64,000 nt of DNA from Janthinobacterium sp. BJB426. GTDB taxonomy: Bacteria > Pseudomonadota > Gammaproteobacteria > Burkholderiales > Burkholderiaceae_D. The DNA is taken from positions 558,001-622,000 of the forward strand of contig NZ_PDZL01000001.1 in the NCBI RefSeq assembly GCF_002735705.1, read 5' to 3'. The position numbers and the translations under genes were made by a program. Each line of letters begins with the position of its first letter. Within the stretch, counting starts at the first letter, position 1. Of this stretch, positions 18,221-28,505 are shown one piece after another. The notes beneath the pieces are model-generated. The model did no database searches. It saw only the letters and a program-made list of their open reading frames with translations, and had not been told where the DNA came from.

Positions 18221-19498
18221 ATGCGACTTCTTTATACCCTTGCCTGGTGGCTGGCCTTGCCCCTGGTGCTGGCGCGGCTGTGGCTGCGCGGACGCCAGGA
18301 ACCCGGCTATCGCCAGCACTGGGGCGAGCGCCTGGGCTTTTACGGCCGCCAGGCCACACCGCTTCCTGACACCATCTGGCTGCACGCCGTCTCCGTCGGA
18401 GAGACGCGCGCGGCCGAGCCGCTGATCGATGCGCTGCTGGCCGCATGGCCGGCGTGCCGCATCGTGCTCACGCACATGACACCGACGGGACGCGCCACGG
18501 GCAAGTCCCTGTTCGCCAAACACGGCGCGCGCCTCGTGCAAAGCTACCTGCCATATGACACGGGCGTCATGCCGGCCCGTTTCATCCGCCATTTCGCGCC
18601 GCGCATCTGCATCCTGATGGAGACGGAAGTGTGGCCGAACCTGATCCACCAATGCAATCGCTACAAAGTGCCCGTGGTGCTGGCCAATGCGCGCCTGTCG
18701 CAGCGCTCGCTGGGCAAGGCGCAGCGCCTGGGCAAGCTGATTGCCGATGCGGCGCGCGGCATCACCCTGGTGGCGGCGCAGACGCAGGACGACGCCGATC
18801 GCGTGCGCCAGCTGGGCGTGCAGGAAGTCGTCGTCACGGGCAGCATCAAGTTCGACGTCGTCGTGCCCGAGGCGGCCCTGGCGACGGGCGCCTGGCTGCG
18901 CGGCGCCATCGGCCAGCGTCCCGTGCTGCTATGCGCCAGCACGCGCGAAGGGGAAGAGCAGCTGATTCTCGATACCTATACCCGTGCCAGCTTGCCTGCG
19001 AATGCGCTGCTGCTGGTCGTGCCGCGCCATCCGCAGCGTTTCGACGAGGTGGAAAAACTGGTCGTGGCGCAGGGCCTGGCCGTGCAGCGCAGGTCCGGCC
19101 TGGCGCAGGACGATACCGTTTCTGCGGGCACGCAGGTGTTGCTGGGCGATTCGATGGGCGAGATGTTTGCGTATTACGCAGCCTGCGATTGCGCTTTCGT
19201 CGGCGGCAGCCTGCTGCCGCTGGGCGGGCAAAACCTGATCGAGCCGGCAGCCCTGGGCAAGCCCGTGCTGATCGGCCCGCACACCTTCAATTTCGCGCTG
19301 GTCACCGAGCAGGCGATTGCCGCAGGCGGCGCCGCGCTGGTGGCGGATGCCGATGCGCTGATGGCGCAGGCATCGGCGCTGCTGCAAGATCCTGCGCGTC
19401 TATCGTCAATGGGAGAAAAAGCGCTGGCGTTTGCGAACCAGCACCGGGGCGCCACGCCGCGGACCGTCGCGGCCATCCGGCCTTTGCTGCCAGCTTAA
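18221..19498 (+). CDS. waaA: 3-deoxy-D-manno-octulosonic acid (Kdo) transferase
   Basis: This 425-residue inner-membrane glycosyltransferase attaches Kdo to lipid A precursor. An N-terminal hydrophobic anchor (about 1-20) is followed by the Kdo transferase domain with HAVSVGETRAAEPL (catalytic Glu) and METEVWPNLI. The C-terminal GT domain has FVGGSLLPLGGQNLIEPAALG and GPHTFNF. Its 3' end overlaps the convergent YgjP-like gene by 4 bases. Confidence 0.95.
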   Translation: MRLLYTLAWWLALPLVLARLWLRGRQEPGYRQHWGERLGFYGRQATPLPDTIWLHAVSVGETRAAEPLIDALLAAWPACRIVLTHMTPTGRATGKSLFAKHGARLVQSYLPYDTGVMPARFIRHFAPRICILMETEVWPNLIHQCNRYKVPVVLANARLSQRSLGKAQRLGKLIADAARGITLVAAQTQDDADRVRQLGVQEVVVTGSIKFDVVVPEAALATGAWLRGAIGQRPVLLCASTREGEEQLILDTYTRASLPANALLLVVPRHPQRFDEVEKLVVAQGLAVQRRSGLAQDDTVSAGTQVLLGDSMGEMFAYYAACDCAFVGGSLLPLGGQNLIEPAALGKPVLIGPHTFNFALVTEQAIAAGGAALVADADALMAQASALLQDPARLSSMGEKALAFANQHRGATPRTVAAIRPLLPA

Positions 19499-20430
19499 TT
19501 GAACAGGACTGGCAGCTCCTGCGAGCGTTTTCTGAGTGCCTGCTTGGCGCCATCGTAATCGGGATAAATCGATTCCACGGTGGCCCAGAAGCGGGGGCTG
19601 TGGTTCATTTCCAGCAGGTGCGACAGTTCATGCGCCACCACGTAGTCGATCAGCGGCAGGGCGAAGTGGATCAGGCGCCAGTTCAGGCGGATCTTGCGCT
19701 CGATGGTGCAGCTGCCCCAGCGCGTGCCGGCCGACGACAGCGACAGCGAGTCATAGCTTACGCCCAGCTTGTCCGCATACACGTCCAGGCGCGCCTCGAA
19801 CAGCTGGCGCGCTTCATGCTGGAACCAGCCCTTCACTTTTTCCTTCAATTGCTGCTCGCTGCCCGTGGGCGTGACCCATACGTGCAGCTCATTCGTCTCG
19901 CGCTGGAAGCTGGCGCGGTGGCGCGGCGCCTGGTGCAATCTTAAGGTGATGTCGCCGCCGAGGTAGGGCAGCACGGCGCCGTCGACCCAGGCCACGGGCG
20001 GGCGCTGCTGGCGCTGCACCTTGCGCTCGCCCCGTTCCAGCAGTTTCGAGACGATCCAGCCTTGCTTGGCGCGGATGGCGTTGTCGATTTCGGCCAGGGT
20101 GACGCGCTTGGGTGCCGTCACGCGCAAGCCGTTATCGTCGATCATGAAGCCGATGGAACGGCGCGTGGAACGGCGCAGGGCGAATTCGACGAGGTGGCTG
20201 CCCAGCTGCAGCTGGCGCAGCGGCGGGCCATCGGCGGTGCGTGGCGGGGAGGGAAGGACAGGGCGCGCGGGAGGCGTGGCAGGCGCCGGTGGCGGCGCCA
20301 GGGGAACTACAGGCTTCGCCTCCACGGGCGGCGCTGGCGGTGCCGTGGGGCGCACCGCCGGGGGCGTGCTGGTCGAGACGTCATGCGCGAACAAATCCAG
20401 TTGCTGGTCGCCGACCTTGATGGTCTTCAT
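19495..20430 (-). CDS. YgjP/WLM-type zinc metallopeptidase family protein (DUF45)
   Basis: This 311-residue protein has a C-terminal DUF45 domain with the zinc motif HELSHLLEMNHSPRFW (His-Glu-x2-His plus a downstream His). The first about 95 residues are proline/alanine-rich and likely disordered. The start at 20430 (MKTIKVGDQQLDLF) is chosen because the longer open frame upstream overlaps plsC and looks like shadow sequence. Homologues are predicted metallopeptidases near YgjP and SprT. It is the last gene of the gmhB-plsC side, 44 bases after plsC. Confidence 0.88.
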   Translation of the reverse strand: MKTIKVGDQQLDLFAHDVSTSTPPAVRPTAPPAPPVEAKPVVPLAPPPAPATPPARPVLPSPPRTADGPPLRQLQLGSHLVEFALRRSTRRSIGFMIDDNGLRVTAPKRVTLAEIDNAIRAKQGWIVSKLLERGERKVQRQQRPPVAWVDGAVLPYLGGDITLRLHQAPRHRASFQRETNELHVWVTPTGSEQQLKEKVKGWFQHEARQLFEARLDVYADKLGVSYDSLSLSSAGTRWGSCTIERKIRLNWRLIHFALPLIDYVVAHELSHLLEMNHSPRFWATVESIYPDYDGAKQALRKRSQELPVLFN

Positions 20431-20474
20431 CTGCTGGCGCAGTGTCGGCTCCTGGATGACCGCGCTGATGCCGT

Positions 20475-21215
20475 CTAGCCAGCGTTGTAGGCGTGAGGCG
20501 AAATGACGCGCATTTCTGATTCTATCCAATTTTCCACCTGTTGCATCATGCTGTCCGGGGTTTGCCCTTCCGGCGAAATCGGTTTGCCTATCGAGACGGT
20601 GATCAGTCCCGGGCGTTTGAGGAATGACTGCTTGGGCCAGCACTCGCCTGAATTGTGCGCAATCGGCACCACCACGGCACCCGTGGCAATCGCCAGACGC
20701 GTGCCGCCGCTCTTGTACTTGCCCGCCTGGCCGACGGGAATGCGGGTCCCTTCAGGGAACATGATAATCCATTGGCCATCGGCCAGGCGGCGCTTGCCAT
20801 GGGCCACGACGCTCTTGAACGCATGCTTGCCCTGCTTGCGGTCGATGGGGATCATGCGCAGCAGCGCCATGGCCCAGCCGAAGAACGGGATGTACAAAAT
20901 CTCCTTCTTGAACACATACACGAGCGGGCGTGGCAAGCTTGGCAGCAAGAAGATGGTTTCCCAGGCCGACTGGTGCTTCGACAGCACGATGGCCGGCGCA
21001 TCGGGGAAGTTCTCGGCGCCCTTGACTTCGTAGCGGATGCCGCAAATGACCTTGGCACACCACAGGATAAACACGTTCCAGCGCGAGGTGACCCAATAGC
21101 GCTTGTTGTAGCTCAATGGCGCGGCGAAAAAGCACACGCAGGCCCAGACGATGGTGGCCACGATCATGATGATCATGAACAGCAGGGATCGCAGGAACAG
21201 GGAAATATTACGCAA
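20475..21215 (-). CDS. plsC: 1-acyl-sn-glycerol-3-phosphate acyltransferase (second copy)
   Basis: This 246-residue protein is a membrane-bound PlsC-family acyltransferase. The start is a TTG at 21215 giving MRNISLFLRSLLF, with GGAG a few bases before; it directly follows gmhB by 16 bases. A hydrophobic N-terminal segment (about 8-35) precedes the catalytic KHQSAWET (His-x4-Glu variant common in proteobacterial PlsC) and FPEGTRIPVG. Order glyQ-glyS-gmhB-plsC is conserved in Burkholderiales. Confidence 0.9.
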   Translation of the reverse strand: MRNISLFLRSLLFMIIMIVATIVWACVCFFAAPLSYNKRYWVTSRWNVFILWCAKVICGIRYEVKGAENFPDAPAIVLSKHQSAWETIFLLPSLPRPLVYVFKKEILYIPFFGWAMALLRMIPIDRKQGKHAFKSVVAHGKRRLADGQWIIMFPEGTRIPVGQAGKYKSGGTRLAIATGAVVVPIAHNSGECWPKQSFLKRPGLITVSIGKPISPEGQTPDSMMQQVENWIESEMRVISPHAYNAG

Positions 21216-21231
21216 TGCGGTTCTCCGAAGA

Positions 21232-21819
21232 TTAGATGCTGAATGCCACGGCGGGCGCCGATGCTGCGGGCGCCTTGAGCAGGTGGCTGACGACGGCGGC
21301 CAGGTCGGGGAAGACCTGGGTGCCAGGCGGCAGGCCACCCGTTTCGTTGGTCTTTTCGCCCTTGCCCGTCAACACCAGGTAGGGCACGCAACCGCTGATG
21401 AAACCGGCCTGCAGGTCGCGCAGCGAATCGCCGACCGTGGGCACGCCTTTCAGGCCGGTGTTGTAGCGCTGCGAAATTTCATGAAACATGCCCGGTTTCG
21501 GCTTGCGGCAGTCGCAATTGTCCGCGCCCGCGTGCGGGCAAAAGAAGATGGCGTCGATATCGGCGCCCACCTGCTGCGCCAAGGTATGCATCTTCTGATG
21601 GATCGCGTTCAAGACCGTCATGTCGAAGTACTCGCGCGCGATGCCAGACTGGTTCGAGGCGATGACCACGCGATAGCCAGCCTGGTTCAGGCGGGCGATC
21701 GCTTCGAGCGAACCGGGTATCGGCAGCCATTCGGCAGGCGACTTGATGAAGTCCGGCGAGTCATGATTAATGACACCGTCGCGGTCGAGAATAATCAGTT
21801 TCAGCGCCGGCGTGCCCAT
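21232..21819 (-). CDS. gmhB: D-glycero-beta-D-manno-heptose 1,7-bisphosphate 7-phosphatase
   Basis: This 195-residue HAD-family phosphatase works in ADP-heptose synthesis for the LPS core. HAD motif I is ILDRDGVINHDS near residue 10; the family zinc loop is CPHAGADNCDCRKPKPGM with three cysteines and a histidine; GDSLRDLQAG is motif III/IV. The start shares one base with the glyS stop (TAATG), so translation is coupled. Confidence 0.95.
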   Translation of the reverse strand: MGTPALKLIILDRDGVINHDSPDFIKSPAEWLPIPGSLEAIARLNQAGYRVVIASNQSGIAREYFDMTVLNAIHQKMHTLAQQVGADIDAIFFCPHAGADNCDCRKPKPGMFHEISQRYNTGLKGVPTVGDSLRDLQAGFISGCVPYLVLTGKGEKTNETGGLPPGTQVFPDLAAVVSHLLKAPAASAPAVAFSI

Positions 21820-23921
21820 TATGCCGCCAGCTTGGAAATGTCGGCCACGCGGTTCATCATGCCGTGCAAGGACGACAGCAAGGCCAGGCGGTTGTTGCGC
21901 AGGGCGACATCCTCGGCCATCACCATCACGTCATTGAAGAAGCCATCGACATCGTCGCGCAGCTGCGCCAGCGTTTGCAGGGTGCTGGTGAAGTCGCCCT
22001 TGGCAAAGGCCGCGTCGACTTCCGGCTGCACGCGCGAGACGGCGGCGGCGAGTTTTTTCTCCGCTTCGTCCTGCAGCAGCGCCACGTTGACGCCGCCGGC
22101 GGCGACCTGGCTCACGGCTTCCTCGTTCTTTTTCAGGATGTTCGTGATGCGCTTGTTGGCGGCTGCCAGCGAGGCGCTTTCCGGCAGGGCGGCAAACGCC
22201 TGCACGGCTTCCAGGCGTTGCACGATGTCATCCAGGCGGTCCGGGTTTTGCGCCACGACGGCTTCGATTTCATTCGGCGAGAAACCGCGTTCGCGCAGGA
22301 TGCCGCGCAGGCGATCCAGCATGAAGGTGGTGACATCCGCGACCGGATCCTTGAAGCCTGGTACGGCTGCGAACTGCGCAGCGGCATCCGCCAGCAAGCC
22401 CTGGATCGACAAAGGCAAACGTTTTTCCAGCAGCATGCGTAGCACGCCCAGCGCATGGCGGCGCAGCGCGAACGGATCCTTGTCGCCCGTCGGCGCCAGG
22501 CCGATGGCCCAGATGCCGACCAGGGTTTCGAGCTTGTCAGCCAGGGCCACGGCGGTGCCGGTGGCGGTGGCTGGCAGGCTGTCGCCGGCAAAGCGCGGCT
22601 GGTAGTGTTCGGAGGCGGCCAGCGCCACTTCTTCGGGCTCGCCGTCATGGCGCGCGTAGTAGGTGCCCATGATGCCTTGCAGCTCGGGGAATTCGCCCAC
22701 CATGTCGGTCAGCAGATCGGCCTTGGCCAGCAGGGCGCCACGTTCGGCCAGGGCCACGTCATATTGCAGCTTGGCGGCGATGGCGCCGGCCAGCGACTTG
22801 ACGCGCTCTGTGCGGGCCGCTTGCGTGCCCAGCTTGTTGTGATAGACGACGTTGGCCAGCAGCGGCAGACGCGATGCCAGGGTCTTCTTCTTGTCTTGCT
22901 CGAAGAAGAACTTGGCGTCGGACAGGCGCGGGCGCACGACGCGCTCGTTGCCGCCGATGATGTGCTCGGGCGTGTCCGTCTCGATGTTCGAGACGATCAG
23001 GAAGCGCGAACGCAGCTTGCCTTCGCTGTCCGTCAGCGCGAAATATTTCTGGTTGGTCTGCATGGTGAGGATCAGGCATTCCTGCGGCACGGCCAGGAAT
23101 TCTTCCTCGAAGTGGCATTCATACACGACCGGCCATTCGACCAGGGCGGTCACTTCATCGAGCAGCGCTTCGGGCATCAAGACCTGGTCGGCGCCCGCCT
23201 TGTCCAGCAACTGGGCGCGGATGCGTTCCTTGCGTTCCTCGTTGCTGGCGATGACGCTGGCGTTGAGGATCAGGGACGGCGCATAGTTTTCCGCGTGCGC
23301 GATGGTGATCGGTTTGCCGTCGGTGAGGAAGCGGTGGCCCAGGGTGGTGCGGCCGGCCGTCAGTCCCAGCAGTGTCAGGGGCAGGATATTGATGCCATGC
23401 AGGGCGATCAGGCTGTGGGCAGGACGCACGAATTGCACGGTGCTGCCGTCCGGGCGCTGATAGCTCATCAGCTTTGGAATCGGCAGCTTGGCGGCCGACT
23501 CGGTCAATGCTGCCTGCGCGCCGGTGGCGAGCTGGCTGCCCGGCGCCGTGTAGGTGTAGAAGAAGCTTTCGGCCTTGCCGTCGGCGGCGCGTTCCAGCTC
23601 GGCCACCGTCAGGTCGGGGAAGCCCAGCGCGGCCAGTTTCTTGGCCAGCGGCGGCGTGCCGTTGCCGTTCGCGTCCAGCGCCACGGAGACGGGCAAGACT
23701 TTTTCACGGATCGATTTGTCGGGCGAGACTTCGCGCACGTTGGTGATGGAGACGGCCAGGCGGCGCGGCGAGGCATAGCTGGTGGCGACGCTGTCGGCTT
23801 CCAGGAAGTCGCGTGCCTTCAGGCCGTTGACGATGCCGGCTGTGAAGGCGGCGCCCAGTTTGGCCAGCGCTTTCGGCGGCAGTTCTTCGGTCAGCAGTTC
23901 GATGAGCAGTGTTTGGTTCAT
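21819..23921 (-). CDS. glyS: Glycyl-tRNA synthetase beta subunit
   Basis: This 700-residue protein is the beta chain of the bacterial heterotetrameric glycyl-tRNA synthetase, which binds tRNA-Gly. It begins [19 protein letters not shown], the family hallmark, and contains [10 protein letters not shown] and [13 protein letters not shown] central segments before a helical anticodon-binding C-terminus. Length fits the family (about 690-700). It is 39 bases downstream of glyQ. Confidence 0.97.
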   Translation of the reverse strand: MNQTLLIELLTEELPPKALAKLGAAFTAGIVNGLKARDFLEADSVATSYASPRRLAVSITNVREVSPDKSIREKVLPVSVALDANGNGTPPLAKKLAALGFPDLTVAELERAADGKAESFFYTYTAPGSQLATGAQAALTESAAKLPIPKLMSYQRPDGSTVQFVRPAHSLIALHGINILPLTLLGLTAGRTTLGHRFLTDGKPITIAHAENYAPSLILNASVIASNEERKERIRAQLLDKAGADQVLMPEALLDEVTALVEWPVVYECHFEEEFLAVPQECLILTMQTNQKYFALTDSEGKLRSRFLIVSNIETDTPEHIIGGNERVVRPRLSDAKFFFEQDKKKTLASRLPLLANVVYHNKLGTQAARTERVKSLAGAIAAKLQYDVALAERGALLAKADLLTDMVGEFPELQGIMGTYYARHDGEPEEVALAASEHYQPRFAGDSLPATATGTAVALADKLETLVGIWAIGLAPTGDKDPFALRRHALGVLRMLLEKRLPLSIQGLLADAAAQFAAVPGFKDPVADVTTFMLDRLRGILRERGFSPNEIEAVVAQNPDRLDDIVQRLEAVQAFAALPESASLAAANKRITNILKKNEEAVSQVAAGGVNVALLQDEAEKKLAAAVSRVQPEVDAAFAKGDFTSTLQTLAQLRDDVDGFFNDVMVMAEDVALRNNRLALLSSLHGMMNRVADISKLAA

Positions 23922-23960
23922 GGTGTTCTTGTCTGGTACGGCGGTGTATGAGCTAGGCGA

Positions 23961-24878
23961 TCAGGCGGCGGCGGGTTGGTCTGCGGCGGGCAGCATCGGG
24001 AAACCGAGGCGCTCGCGCGAGTCGTAATACGCTTGCGCCACCAGGCGCGACAGGGTGCGCACGCGGCCGATGTAGGCGGCGCGTTCCGTCACCGAGATGG
24101 CGCCACGTGCGTCCAGCATATTGAAGCTGTGCGAAGCCTTCATGATCTTTTCGTAGGCGGGCAGGGTCAGTTGCAGCTCGATCAAACGCTTCGCTTCCGC
24201 TTCGTAGTTGCCGAACTGTTCAAACAGCAGGTCCGTATTCGCGTGCTCGAAGTTGTAGGTCGATTGCTCCACCTCGTTCTGGTGGAAGACGTCGCCGTAG
24301 GTCAGCTTCTTGGTAATCCCGTTTTCTTCCCACTCGGTCCACACCAGGTCATACACGTTTTCCACGCCTTGCAGATACATGGCCAGGCGTTCGATGCCGT
24401 AGGTGATTTCGCCCAACACGGGCTTGCAATCGAGGCCGCCCACTTGCTGGAAGTAGGTAAATTGGGTCACTTCCATGCCGTTCAGCCAGACTTCCCAGCC
24501 CAGGCCCCAGGCGCCCAGGGTCGGGCTTTCCCAGTCGTCTTCGACGAAGCGCACGTCATTCTGCTTCAAGTCCAGGCCCAGCGCGGCCAAGGAACCCAGA
24601 TACAGGTCGAGGATGTTTTCCGGCGCCGGCTTCAAGACCACCTGGTACTGGTAGTAGTGCTGCATGCGGTTCGGGTTTTCGCCATAGCGGCCATCTTTCG
24701 GGCGGCGCGACGGCTGCACATACGCGGCGCGCCACGGTTCCGGGCCGATCGCACGCAGGAAGGTGCCGGTGTGGAAGGTGCCGGCGCCGACTTCCATGTC
24801 GTAAGGCTGGAGCAGGGCGCAACCTTGCTTGTCCCAATAGGTTTGCAAGGTCAGGATAATTTGTTGAAATGTGAGCAT
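23961..24878 (-). CDS. glyQ: Glycyl-tRNA synthetase alpha subunit
   Basis: This 305-residue catalytic chain of glycyl-tRNA synthetase activates glycine. It begins [19 protein letters not shown] and contains [21 protein letters not shown] and [19 protein letters not shown], the family signatures. It forms an operon with glyS. A strong hairpin (24929-24958) lies upstream in its leader on the - strand. Confidence 0.97.
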   Translation of the reverse strand: MLTFQQIILTLQTYWDKQGCALLQPYDMEVGAGTFHTGTFLRAIGPEPWRAAYVQPSRRPKDGRYGENPNRMQHYYQYQVVLKPAPENILDLYLGSLAALGLDLKQNDVRFVEDDWESPTLGAWGLGWEVWLNGMEVTQFTYFQQVGGLDCKPVLGEITYGIERLAMYLQGVENVYDLVWTEWEENGITKKLTYGDVFHQNEVEQSTYNFEHANTDLLFEQFGNYEAEAKRLIELQLTLPAYEKIMKASHSFNMLDARGAISVTERAAYIGRVRTLSRLVAQAYYDSRERLGFPMLPAADQPAAA

Positions 24879-24928
24879 CGTATGAGTTCGCCGCGCGGGA
24901 GACTGCGCGCTGTTAAGGTTTGCTTGAA

Positions 24929-24958
24929 GCCCGGACGCTGTTGGGCTAGCGTCCGGGC
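24929..24958. repeat. Perfect 11-base hairpin between lnt and glyQ
   Basis: GCCCGGACGCT at 24929-24939 pairs perfectly with AGCGTCCGGGC at 24948-24958 around an 8-base loop. On the - strand, the coding direction of both neighbours, no T run follows, so it is not a standard terminator there; on + a short GGGGTTTT follows but no + gene precedes. It may be a leader structure of glyQS or an mRNA stabiliser after lnt. Confidence 0.5.
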
Positions 24959-25023
24959 CGGGGTTTTGCTAATTTTAGCGGTTTTTACGGACCCACTGTG
25001 ACTCTTCGGGCAATATCGGCCGC

Positions 25024-26604
25024 TTATTGCTGCGCGGCGCGGCCACGACGGGCGGCGCGCGACAGCAGGAAGGCCGCCAACAGGGCCAGCGCGACCATGG
25101 CCAGCACCAGTTTATTGCCGTAGAGAATGTATGGCGTCATGCCGCCCATGCCTTGCACCTTGGCCGCCAAGGTGGCTTGCTGTTCCGGTGGCAGCAGGCT
25201 TTGCACCACGCCCTTGCCGTCGATGACGGCCGTGGCGCCCGTGTTCGTCGAGCGCAGCATGGGGCGGCCCGTTTCCAGGCTGCGCATCTGCGAAATCTGC
25301 AGATGCTGCGGGATGGCGATCGAATCGCCAAACCAGGCCAGGTTCGAAATATTCAGCAGTACGGACGCCGACTGCTTGCCATGGCGGTGGGCGCTGGCCA
25401 GCTGGCCGGCGATTTCCTCGCCAAACAAGTCTTCGTAGCAGATATTCGGCAGCACCAGCTGGTCGCGCACGGGCAAGGGCGCTTGCACCTCGGCGCCGCG
25501 GCCCATGTCGCCCAGCGGGATGGCCATCATGGCAACGAACCAGTGCAGGCCAGGCGGCACGAATTCGCCGAACGGCACCAGATGGTGCTTGCGGTACTGG
25601 TAATACGGTCCCGGCGTGCCGTTGGGTGTGATCCCCAATGCCGCATTGTAGAAGCGCTGCTGCTCGTCGAGTACGGGCATGCCGACCAGAATCGTGCTGC
25701 CCGTCTGCTGTGAATACGTCGCCAGATTGTCCAGATAGCCGGGTGGCAGTTGGTGCGGCAGCACGGTGACGGCCGTTTCCGGCGTGGCGATCAGGTCGGC
25801 CGGCGCGCTGGTGATGGCGCTCTGGTACATCTGCAGGGCGCCCAGCACGAAGCCGGGATCGAATTTCTGCTGTTGCGGCACGTTGCCCTGCAACAGGCGC
25901 ACCGTGATCGGGCGCCCGACCGGGTGCGTCCACGCCACGTACTGCAAGCCGATGCCGGCCGCGTACAGGGCGATGACGCCGCCCAGCGCAAACCAGCGCG
26001 TGCGGTGTGTGAGCAGCAGCAGAGCGCCGGCGGACAGCGCCGCCAGCCAGCCCAGGCCATACGCGCCGACGACGGGGGCAAAGCCGGCCAGCGGGCTGGC
26101 ATTGTGGGCGTAACCGGTGGCCAGCCACGGGAAACCTGTAAACAGCCAGCCGCGCGTCCATTCGAACAGCGTCCAGGTAGCGGGCAGAACCAGCAGGGTC
26201 ATGGCGGGCAGGGACAGCACCCAGCGCTGGCGCAGCCAGGCGGCAGCGCCCATGGCCAGGGCCACGTAAATGGCCATCAGGAGTGCCAGCAGGGCCACGG
26301 CTATCACCGCGATCGGCGCGGCCATGTCGCCATAACGGTGCATGGAAATGTACAGCCAGTGCGTGCCGGCCGCGCACCAGCCGAAGCCATAGGCCCAGCC
26401 GATCAGCGCGCCGCCCTTGACGCTGGACGACCGCAGCACCTGGTAGAACAGCACGCCCAGGCTGAGGATTTGCAGGGGCCAGTAGCCGAAAGGGGCGAAC
26501 GCCAGCACCGCGACGGCGCCGGCGACGGCAGCAGTCAGCATGCGCGCCCACGTGCTGCGGGGCGGTTTGGCGGGGGCGTTGGGATCGACGCGTCTGAAAC
26601 GCAT
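25024..26604 (-). CDS. lnt: Apolipoprotein N-acyltransferase
   Basis: This 526-residue inner-membrane enzyme adds the third acyl chain to lipoproteins. Several membrane helices (first about 235 residues) precede a nitrilase-like domain. The catalytic triad is visible as Glu in ATPETAV, Lys in KHHLVPFGEFVP, and Cys in LPNICYEDLFG. Length is normal. It starts 16 bases after corC, a conserved corC-lnt pair. Confidence 0.96.
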   Translation of the reverse strand: MRFRRVDPNAPAKPPRSTWARMLTAAVAGAVAVLAFAPFGYWPLQILSLGVLFYQVLRSSSVKGGALIGWAYGFGWCAAGTHWLYISMHRYGDMAAPIAVIAVALLALLMAIYVALAMGAAAWLRQRWVLSLPAMTLLVLPATWTLFEWTRGWLFTGFPWLATGYAHNASPLAGFAPVVGAYGLGWLAALSAGALLLLTHRTRWFALGGVIALYAAGIGLQYVAWTHPVGRPITVRLLQGNVPQQQKFDPGFVLGALQMYQSAITSAPADLIATPETAVTVLPHQLPPGYLDNLATYSQQTGSTILVGMPVLDEQQRFYNAALGITPNGTPGPYYQYRKHHLVPFGEFVPPGLHWFVAMMAIPLGDMGRGAEVQAPLPVRDQLVLPNICYEDLFGEEIAGQLASAHRHGKQSASVLLNISNLAWFGDSIAIPQHLQISQMRSLETGRPMLRSTNTGATAVIDGKGVVQSLLPPEQQATLAAKVQGMGGMTPYILYGNKLVLAMVALALLAAFLLSRAARRGRAAQQ

Positions 26605-26620
26605 TTACAGCACGCGCATG

Positions 26621-27499
26621 TCAGAGTTCCAGTTCCGGCACGTTGGGCAGGCGCTCGACGAGCAGCACGTGCACCTGGCGCGCATCGGCGCGCAGCACCT
26701 CGAAGCGCAGATTGCCCAGGTCGAAAATATCGCCCTTGTGCGCCATGCGGCCCAGGTACTTCGAGACGAGGCCGCCGATGGTGTCAACGTCGTCGTCCAC
26801 CAGGTGGCTGCCCACTTCCTCGTTGAACTGTTCGATCTCGGTCAGCGCCTTGACGCGCCAGCGGGGGCCGAACTGGCCTTCCTTGAGCGAGAGGATATTG
26901 TCCTCGGCTTCGTCAAAGTCGTATTCGTCCTCGATGTCACCGACGATCTGCTCCAGCACGTCTTCGATGGTGATCAGGCCGGCGACGCCGCTGTATTCAT
27001 CGACGACGATGGCCATGTGATTGTGGTTGGCGCGGAAATCGCGCAGCAGCACATTCAGGCGTTTCGATTCGGGGATGAAGATGGCGGGGCGCAGCATGTC
27101 GCGTACGTCGAAAGTTTCTTCTGCGTAATAACGCAGCAAGTCTTTCGCCAGCAGGATGCCGATGACCTTGTCGCGCTCGCCTTCGATCGCGGGGAAGCGC
27201 GAGTGGGCGGTGGACAGGACTTCCGGCATCCATTCCTCGATCGGCTTGCTGATGTCGATGACATCCATTTGCGAACGGGGAATCATGATGTCGCGCGCAC
27301 AGAGATCCGATACCTGGAACACGCCTTCGATCATCGACAGGGCGTCGGCGTCAATCAGCTTGCGTTCATGCGCATCGTGTAGAACTTCGAGCAATTCTGC
27401 ACGGTTCTCTGGCTCGGGGGAAATGAGTGCGGTCAGGCGTTCAAACAGTGACCGGTGGGGCTTGACGTCAGTTCTGACGCCACTAGGGTGCTCGGGCAT
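26621..27499 (-). CDS. corC: CorC/YbeX-type CBS domain protein
   Basis: This 292-residue cytoplasmic protein has two CBS domains (about 65-190: ARDIMIPRSQMDVI, and FIPESKRLNVLLRDF followed by VDEYSGVAGLITIEDVLEQIVGDI) and a C-terminal CorC/HlyC domain. It is the YbeX type linked to magnesium/cobalt efflux and to ribosome maintenance. It lies between the ybeY cluster and lnt, as in many proteobacteria. Confidence 0.94.
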   Translation of the reverse strand: MPEHPSGVRTDVKPHRSLFERLTALISPEPENRAELLEVLHDAHERKLIDADALSMIEGVFQVSDLCARDIMIPRSQMDVIDISKPIEEWMPEVLSTAHSRFPAIEGERDKVIGILLAKDLLRYYAEETFDVRDMLRPAIFIPESKRLNVLLRDFRANHNHMAIVVDEYSGVAGLITIEDVLEQIVGDIEDEYDFDEAEDNILSLKEGQFGPRWRVKALTEIEQFNEEVGSHLVDDDVDTIGGLVSKYLGRMAHKGDIFDLGNLRFEVLRADARQVHVLLVERLPNVPELEL

Positions 27500-27541
27500 A
27501 GGAGGCGTGAGCCGTTGTTGCGAAGGGATATAGGATACACC

Positions 27542-27574
27542 AAAAGTGGGGGAATACCGGATTTCCCCGCTTTT
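27542..27574 (-). terminator. Possible terminator after the DUF4259 gene
   Basis: AAAAGTGGGG at 27542-27551 can pair with CCCCGCTTTT at 27565-27574 (one G-T pair) across a 13-base loop. Read on the - strand the stem ends in TTTT. It sits 43 bases past the DUF4259 stop and before corC. The T tract is short, so termination may be partial. Confidence 0.45.
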
Positions 27575-27616
27575 GATGCAAATTTAATACGTTGAAGTGC
27601 GCCGTTGCCCGACGTT

Positions 27617-28036
27617 TCAGGCGTCCGGGCCCAGCACACGGGCGCGCAGGGCCGCCACGTCGGCCTGCCAGTCGGCGAAATGCTCGCTGTCCTGCCACAG
27701 CTGGCGCAGTTCCGACGACTCCGCCATGATGCGCTCGAAGGCCAGGCGCGCTTTTTCCAGCAGCGGCGGCGTGACTTTCTTCTTGCAGGCGGCCACCCAT
27801 TCGTCCACTTCCGCGGTGGCCGGGTCATCCTCGCCCGGCTTGCCTTGCAGGCGCGCGATCACGTCCAGCGCGGCCAGCGCTTCGGCGGCGAACGGTGCTT
27901 CGAGTGCCGCTTCCTGGCTGTCGATGACGTTGTCGAGCGTCGTCTCGATCAGTTCCAGGGTTTTATATTCGTGCAAGTCCTGCGCCCAATCCATGGCGTA
28001 GTCGTTGCCGAAGGCGTCAAGTGCCCAGGTTCCCAT
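27617..28036 (-). CDS. DUF4259 domain protein
   Basis: This 139-residue protein starts MGTWALDAFGNDYAMDW, the hallmark of DUF4259, a family of unknown function. The start at 28036 is chosen because the longer open frame runs back into ybeY. The rest is helical and acidic, ending in a Trp-rich stretch (LRQLWQDSEHFADWQ). It begins 4 bases after the ybeY stop and so is probably cotranscribed with miaB-phoH-ybeY, which is not a standard member of that cluster. Confidence 0.85.
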   Translation of the reverse strand: MGTWALDAFGNDYAMDWAQDLHEYKTLELIETTLDNVIDSQEAALEAPFAAEALAALDVIARLQGKPGEDDPATAEVDEWVAACKKKVTPPLLEKARLAFERIMAESSELRQLWQDSEHFADWQADVAALRARVLGPDA

Positions 28037-28040
28037 GCGC

Positions 28041-28505
28041 TTATTCCTTGTACGGGTCGGTGATGCCGAGCTTTGCGAGGATGTCCGTTTCCAGGCCCTC
28101 CATCTCGGTGGCTTCCTCGTCATCCATGTGGTCGTAGCCCTGCGCATGCAGCACGCCATGCACGATCAAATGGGCCGTGTGCTCTTCCACGCTCTTCTTT
28201 TGTTCCGCCGCTTCCTTTTCCAGCACGTCCGTGCACAGGATGATGTCGGCGCGTGTCGGCTCGTCGTCATGCAATTCTTCGCCTTCGTTGTAGGCGAACG
28301 TCAGCACGTTGGTGGCGTAGTCCTTTTCGCGGTAGTCGCGGTTCAGGCTGCGGCCTTCTTCCGCGTCGACGAAGCGGATGGTGAATTCGGCCGGCGCGAA
28401 CATGGCCGCCTTGACCCAGCGGCGCACTTTCGAGCGCGTGATCAGGGTTTCCAGGCGGGCATCCGGGTATTGCACGGACAAGGACAGTTTATTTTTTTCG
28501 GACAT
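28041..28505 (-). CDS. ybeY: Endoribonuclease YbeY
   Basis: This 154-residue metal-dependent RNase matures the 3' end of 16S rRNA and helps ribosome quality control. The zinc motif [14 protein letters not shown] (three histidines) lies near residue 115, and an Arg-containing helix precedes it. It overlaps phoH by 17 bases. Confidence 0.96.
   Translation of the reverse strand: MSEKNKLSLSVQYPDARLETLITRSKVRRWVKAAMFAPAEFTIRFVDAEEGRSLNRDYREKDYATNVLTFAYNEGEELHDDEPTRADIILCTDVLEKEAAEQKKSVEEHTAHLIVHGVLHAQGYDHMDDEEATEMEGLETDILAKLGITDPYKE

Noticed and set aside
22455..23951. 498-codon + strand open frame over glyS
   Set aside because: Shadow of glyS; composition is of a frame opposite to a GC-rich gene and no motif is seen.
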